The position numbers and the translations under genes were made by a program. The notes under the pieces were generated by a model that did no database searches, was not told where the DNA came from, and saw nothing but the letters and a program-made list of their open reading frames with translations. A DNA stretch of 60,000 bases from Nematostella vectensis (taxonomy: Eukaryota; Cnidaria; Anthozoa; Actiniaria; Edwardsiidae), in assembly GCF_932526225.1 (NCBI RefSeq), contig NC_064046.1, positions 684,001-744,000 of the forward strand, written 5' to 3'. Below are positions 41,101-47,100 of this stretch, piece after piece (positions within the stretch are counted from its first letter, which is position 1; the number at the start of each line of letters is the position of its first letter).

Positions 41101-44100
41101 TAATATATTTGTTGCGCTGGTGCCCTAGTGAGAACCAGCCTTAATAGATTTGGTGCGCTGGTGTCCTAGTGTGAACCAGCCTTAATATATTTGTTGCGCT
41201 GGTGTCCTAGTTTGAACCAGCCTTAATAGATTTGGTGCGCTGGCGTCCTAGTGTGAACCAGCCTTAATAGATTTGGTGCGCTGGTGTCCTAGTGTGAGCC
41301 AGCCTTAATAGATTTGGTGCGCTGGTGTCCTAGTGTGAGCCAGCTTTATTAGATTTGGTGCGCTGGTGTCCTAGTGTGAACCAGCCTTAATATATTTGTT
41401 GCGCTAGGGTCCTAGTGTGAAGCAGCCTTAATAGATTTGGTGCGCTGGTGTCCTAGTGTGAGCCAGCTTTATTAGATTTGGTGCGCTGGTGTCCTAGTGT
41501 GAACCAGCCTTAAGAGGAAGGAGAACCGGAAAACCGGTTAAAAATCGGGGCAAAGGCGAGAAAAATCTAGCGCCAACTAAAGTCGGAGCAAGAAATCGAT
41601 CTCTAAATCAAGTGGCGAGAGGTATAGGCCCTATAGAGGAGTGCTCTGACAACGGCACCACCCAGGCTGCACCACCCAGACTGCACCATCCAGACTGCAC
41701 CACCCAGACTGCACCACCCAGACTGCAACACCCAGACTGCACCACCCAGACTGCACCACCCAGACTGCACCACCCAGACTGCACCACCCAGACTGCACCA
41801 CCCAGACTGCACCACCCAGACTGCACCACCCAGACTGCAACACCCAAACTGCACCACCCAGGCTGCACCACCCAGACTGCACCACCCAGACTGCACCACC
41901 CAGACTGCACCACCCAGACTGCAACACCCAAACTGCACCACCCAGGCTGCACCACCCAGACTGCACCACCCAGACTGCACCACCCAGGCTGCACCACCCA
42001 GACTGCACCACCCAGGCTGCACCACCCAGACTGCACCACCCAGACTGCAACACCCAGACTGCACCACCCAGACTGCACCACCCAGACTGCACCACCCAGA
42101 CTGCACCACCCAGACTGCAACACCCAAACTGCACCACCCAGGCTGCACCACCCAGACTGCACCACCCAGACTGCACCACCCAGACTGCACCACCCAGACT
42201 GCAACACCCAAACTGCACCACCCAGGCTGCACCACCCAGACTGCACCACCCAGACTGCACCACCCAGGCTGCACCACCCAGACTGCACCACCCAGGCTGC
42301 ACCACCCAGACTGCACCACCCAGACTGCTTGTTAATGAGTACATTAATAAGTTTAATCGGAGGATAACGAACTCTTAAATGCTAAACACTTGAACTCTTT
42401 ATGATATATTCTCTCCTTCTCACCCTTTCCTCCCCGTATATTCTAGAGCCTTCCGTGCTTCCTAAGTACGCGTGGGGGATAAAGAAAGTGGTGAACGGTG
42501 AGGTCCTGGACTCCTTCCCTACCTTACAGGCCCATGGTCAGCTATCGGAGAAGGAAGATGGTCTTCTTCTTGATGGTAAAGAGAGCTGGCTGGATTCTGG
42601 AGACTTCCGTGGTAAGAGCTCTGATTGTTCACAACTTTAAAAGTGCTTTGTTACGACGATATGACAGAGCAAAAAAAAATTCCCAAAATAAAGTCTTCGG
42701 TAAGCTTGCATTTTTACATAGAGGTTTCTTATGTTATGTAAACCAACATATCAAAAAGTGTCTTTTTTCTTATGGATTCGTCTTCGAGATATGAGGCTTG
42801 AAGTGCAATTTTCAAATGTTCAAAGTATGAATTCTCCTCGTTTTTAGGGAGAAGTCGGGCTCTGATCAGAAATTAAGCCAACTTTGTTTGCTAATATCTA
42901 AATTTCATATCTTCTAAATGTCTTTAAAATTTGGAATAAAGTTTTTGGTCAGAGGAACTCCTTGTATGCGGAATCTTGAACTTATATATTGAAAATTGGA
43001 AAATTTCATGCCATTTTTTGGCTCTGTCCGACGATATATTCCGCCGACCCGTACTTTGAAGAGATTTTCCTTTGCAATGCTTTTACTAATGTTTTCCGTT
43101 CGCATTTCACGCATTGAGCTGGCTTAAATACACTTTCCTGCCAACCCTTTGTTAAGGTTTACCACTGGTATAATGACTTTACAGCGCTTTGCTAACGTTT
43201 TGCCGACAATTTCCATACGTCCTAGAAAGGTTCTTCCATTTTTATCTGCTCCTCTAGCTTCTTTTAACAACCCATTAACATTAACACAGTAAAATTGCGT
43301 GTTAAACGCGTTTTATGTCCTTATCTCGAGCGTTTAATATTCCTCCCTAACGTTTTGTTTTTGTTTTTCTACTGTCACAGGCACATGTATCAGCGACCCG
43401 TCCAAGTGCCCGTCTGGTCTGACCATAGGGTTCAAGGTCAAACTAGATGACGAAGTGGATAAATACGCGGACGAGGCTCACTATCTCGTGGACACGGGAG
43501 GCGATCACGTGAACGCGCGTGGGGTCAGCGTGTACCTCAAAGACCACAAGCTGTACGCGACCGTGACCGAGGCGAACAGCGCCTGGAGGGTGAGATTGCG
43601 TGACGAAATTCTTTGGGATTTTCTTGTCTTTGTCTAGGAGCAACACTCAAATTTTAGGGTAGAACATGAAATAATTCAAATATCTCCGGTAACAAACGGT
43701 ATAACGTGACTCTTTAATCTAGCATTACGTGACTTACTAATAGATAATGGCGTGAAAACCTACATCACTAAAGCTAAAGTCTAAACACCAACGTTGCGGG
43801 ACATCTTACTCCTGAACACGTGACAATCACAAAGTTGGGTATGACACCCAAGAACCTCTCATTGGCTGATTTTATTTTGTTACCTTTTAGGTCGAGGCCC
43901 CTTACAAAACCAACCAATGGCAGTACGTCCTGGCCACGTGGCGTGAGGACCTGGGCATGGCGCTCTACATGGACGGGCTCCCTGTGGCCGCGTCTAAGAC
44001 CATGATCCCTCAGGAGGGTGAACACATGGAAGACTCGCTAACGCGCGTGACCCTGGGGCGTGCCGCAGACCAGCCTTACCGTAACACAAAGATGCTCATT

Positions 44101-47100
44101 TCGTCACTTGTGTTTTTCGACTCCCGTCTGAAACCAGTGGATGCTACAAAGGCCTCTCTATACTACTGGGGCGGAGGTGAGGGATGCTGATTAAATTTGA
44201 AACAAAATCCCGTGAACATTGTTGCACTACTTGGGCGACTTGCAATAAGAAACCACGTGACTTTATAGTGGCAAATTCGGGCCACAATAAACAGAAATTG
44301 CTGCGAATGTCAAGCCAGAGAGCGAAAAAAAAATCTTTTAACGAAAATAAGCATATAACGCCTTTTCTGACATAGAAACGTTCTGGCTCATTCATAAACG
44401 CTGTATAAGTTTTGTTGTTGTTGTTTTACCGCCAACTGCCGAAGCGCGCGCGAGGTTTCCACGAAAACGTTCTGGTCCGCGGTAGCTTGCGACAAGAAAG
44501 ACATTTGGAAACCCCTTGAAATAGACTGGCGGATGGATAGATGTGCAGATTAAACGCCTATTTCAATAAGTTATTTATACTAATTGAGTATTTTTTAACC
44601 CACCTGCTGTCTGTTTCAGTCACGCCATCCTCTGCCGACCGGTACATCAAAGTCAAGTTTGATAACCGTGCTGGTGTCACGGTGAAGGTTATCCCGAGCA
44701 AAGGGGACTTTAAAGACCAGGGCTACCTCATCAACCCCCACATGACCCTGCAGCTATCCTACGTCGAGAAGCACCCATATAATAATGTCCCCGTCACATT
44801 CCTGGCCCTCGACCCTGCCACCAATCAGCGATTGTATATCAATGGGCGATCTGGTATAATCCGGGTTTTCCCGAGTCCATCCAAGACGAATCTTACGGAA
44901 GCTATCCTCTCATCACAGTGTAAGTATATCAAAATATGAAAACTATATGGAAACCAGGCTCAAGTATATGGAAGCCAGGCTAAGAATGTATATACAAACC
45001 AGACTTATTTTTTCCTATAGATGACTGCCCCACTAGCGATGGCTTCTTCCCTGACCCAGCCTCAAACGGTCGGTACATTCACTGTTCGGGCAACTCCCCT
45101 GAGATCATGTCCTGCCCTGACAAGATGACCTGGCAGAATGACATCAAATCCTGTGCAGGGGATGGTGAGTAGATTGATTTTGTCTTCCATGGGGGTCATG
45201 ATTTTCTCTTCCATGGGAGAGGGGGTCATGATTTTATCTTTCATGGAGGAGGGGGTCATTATTTTGTTTTTCATGGGGGTCATGATTTTGTCTTCCATGG
45301 GGGGTCATGTTTTGTCTTCTATGGGGGAGGGGTCATGATTTTGTCTTACATAGAAAAAAGGTCCTGAAATATTATACAAGGGAAATCCTTTACCACATCA
45401 TAAACAAAAGTTCCATTTCAACAACAACTTCCTTTTTTCTACTTTCAAGGCCGCGAATCAGCAGCAAATCTGTTTTACTTTAATGTGAAGTTCAACAACT
45501 ACGCGGACGTGAAAGGACAGGTGCTCAAGTTATCGGACTTTAAGCAAAAGACATTCTTGCCAATCGGCAAATCTCTACACATCCGATTCACGTCACCCAC
45601 GAATAGCTCTGCTATGTTCAAAGCTGTTCAAGCCGACACAGGTGAGCTACGAAAACATTTGTTAGGTTGCTGCTACTTGTGGTGCTGGTCATATTCCCTA
45701 CCGGACTTGTTTTCATCGCAGATGTCAATTTCTTTTAATACGCCTTTCTCCCCCGCTTTAGATGAAAGTATTATCCCCAAAATATAAGTATATCCACTGC
45801 TCACTCATGTTCTTCACTTACTCTCCCCTCCCCTCCTTAGATGATGGTCTCACACTCGATGATAAGTCAGTCCCGGTTGTGTTTCCATCGTTGCCTCGTG
45901 TTATATCTTTACTAACCCTCCCCTCCCCTCCTTAGATGATGGTCTCACACTTGATGATAAGCCAGTCCTAAGTGTGTTCCCGTCGCTGGACCCCGATCAC
46001 GTGACTTATGTCACGGTCCGGAAACCTGGAAATAACGACCGCTTAGCGAGCGCTGCAAACGATCAGATAAACGCTGCAGGTAAGTAGGATGCGCTCAATA
46101 CCTGTTTAAACATTGACTGAGAGTCCTATCTTAATCTTTCCCGAGTCGTTGGTTAAGATAGATGTTTAGGCCAAAACAACTCCAGTATTTGTATTTCAAG
46201 AGCTTTTCACCCAACCAATGCCTTTGGCACGTCTTCTTTATAGCGCGTAATCGTTTTTAAATTGCTTGTCAAATGTTCGTCAACACACACCGGGATTTTC
46301 CAAAAAGATTGTATTTTATATAGAGAGCGCTAATAAATACCATTTAAGTTGTCATGCAGATTGCTCAGTTTAGTTTATTTCAACAGTATGTGATACTCCA
46401 TGCTTGAATGGTGGGACCTGTATACAGTCTGGTTCCAACAAGTGCGCATGCGCGCAAGGATATAGCGGAGACTACTGCGAGAAACGTAAGTTCTAGGATA
46501 ATTGACATCCCTTCTCAGCCGTAAGTTGGTCATTTCCCCAGGCTCCCCATCCTTCCCCAAGTGTTATTGGAACATGATTTCCTTCTCGAAATGCTGCTGT
46601 AACTCCCGCTTAAAATTGCTTTTTGAAGAAAACAATAGCAATGCACAGAGAAGGCACATAAACATTGATGTTATTACGATACGCGAAATTTTTGCGCCAA
46701 AACTCACGATTTACATGTTTAAGTATATTGAGTGTCCGTGTTATTTGTGTGATGTTGTACATGTTCTAAATGAAATACGAGTAATTTTTTTGTGTGTGAT
46801 GTTGTTCATGGTATAAATCAAATATGTGTTAATGTTTTATGTTTGGTATCTTACAGCTGTATGCTCTGATTACTGTCGCAATGGCGGGACTTGTTCTGGA
46901 CCGAACCAATGCACCTGCCCATCAGGGTATTCAGGCGCAAGATGTGAACAATGTGAGTACAAAAACGGGTCAGTACGCAGCTCTTACAAGCTGCAATTTG
47001 ATTGGGCAAATGAACAATATCCGCACCTCGACACAAAGAACGAGAAGAATAGAGACAAAAGAACTCCTTCGTAGAACAAAGATAATAGGAGACAAAGCAG

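Noticed and set aside
41603-42367. Open frames of 227-251 codons on both strands
   Set aside because: Product of the 15-bp repeat unit without stops, not a gene.
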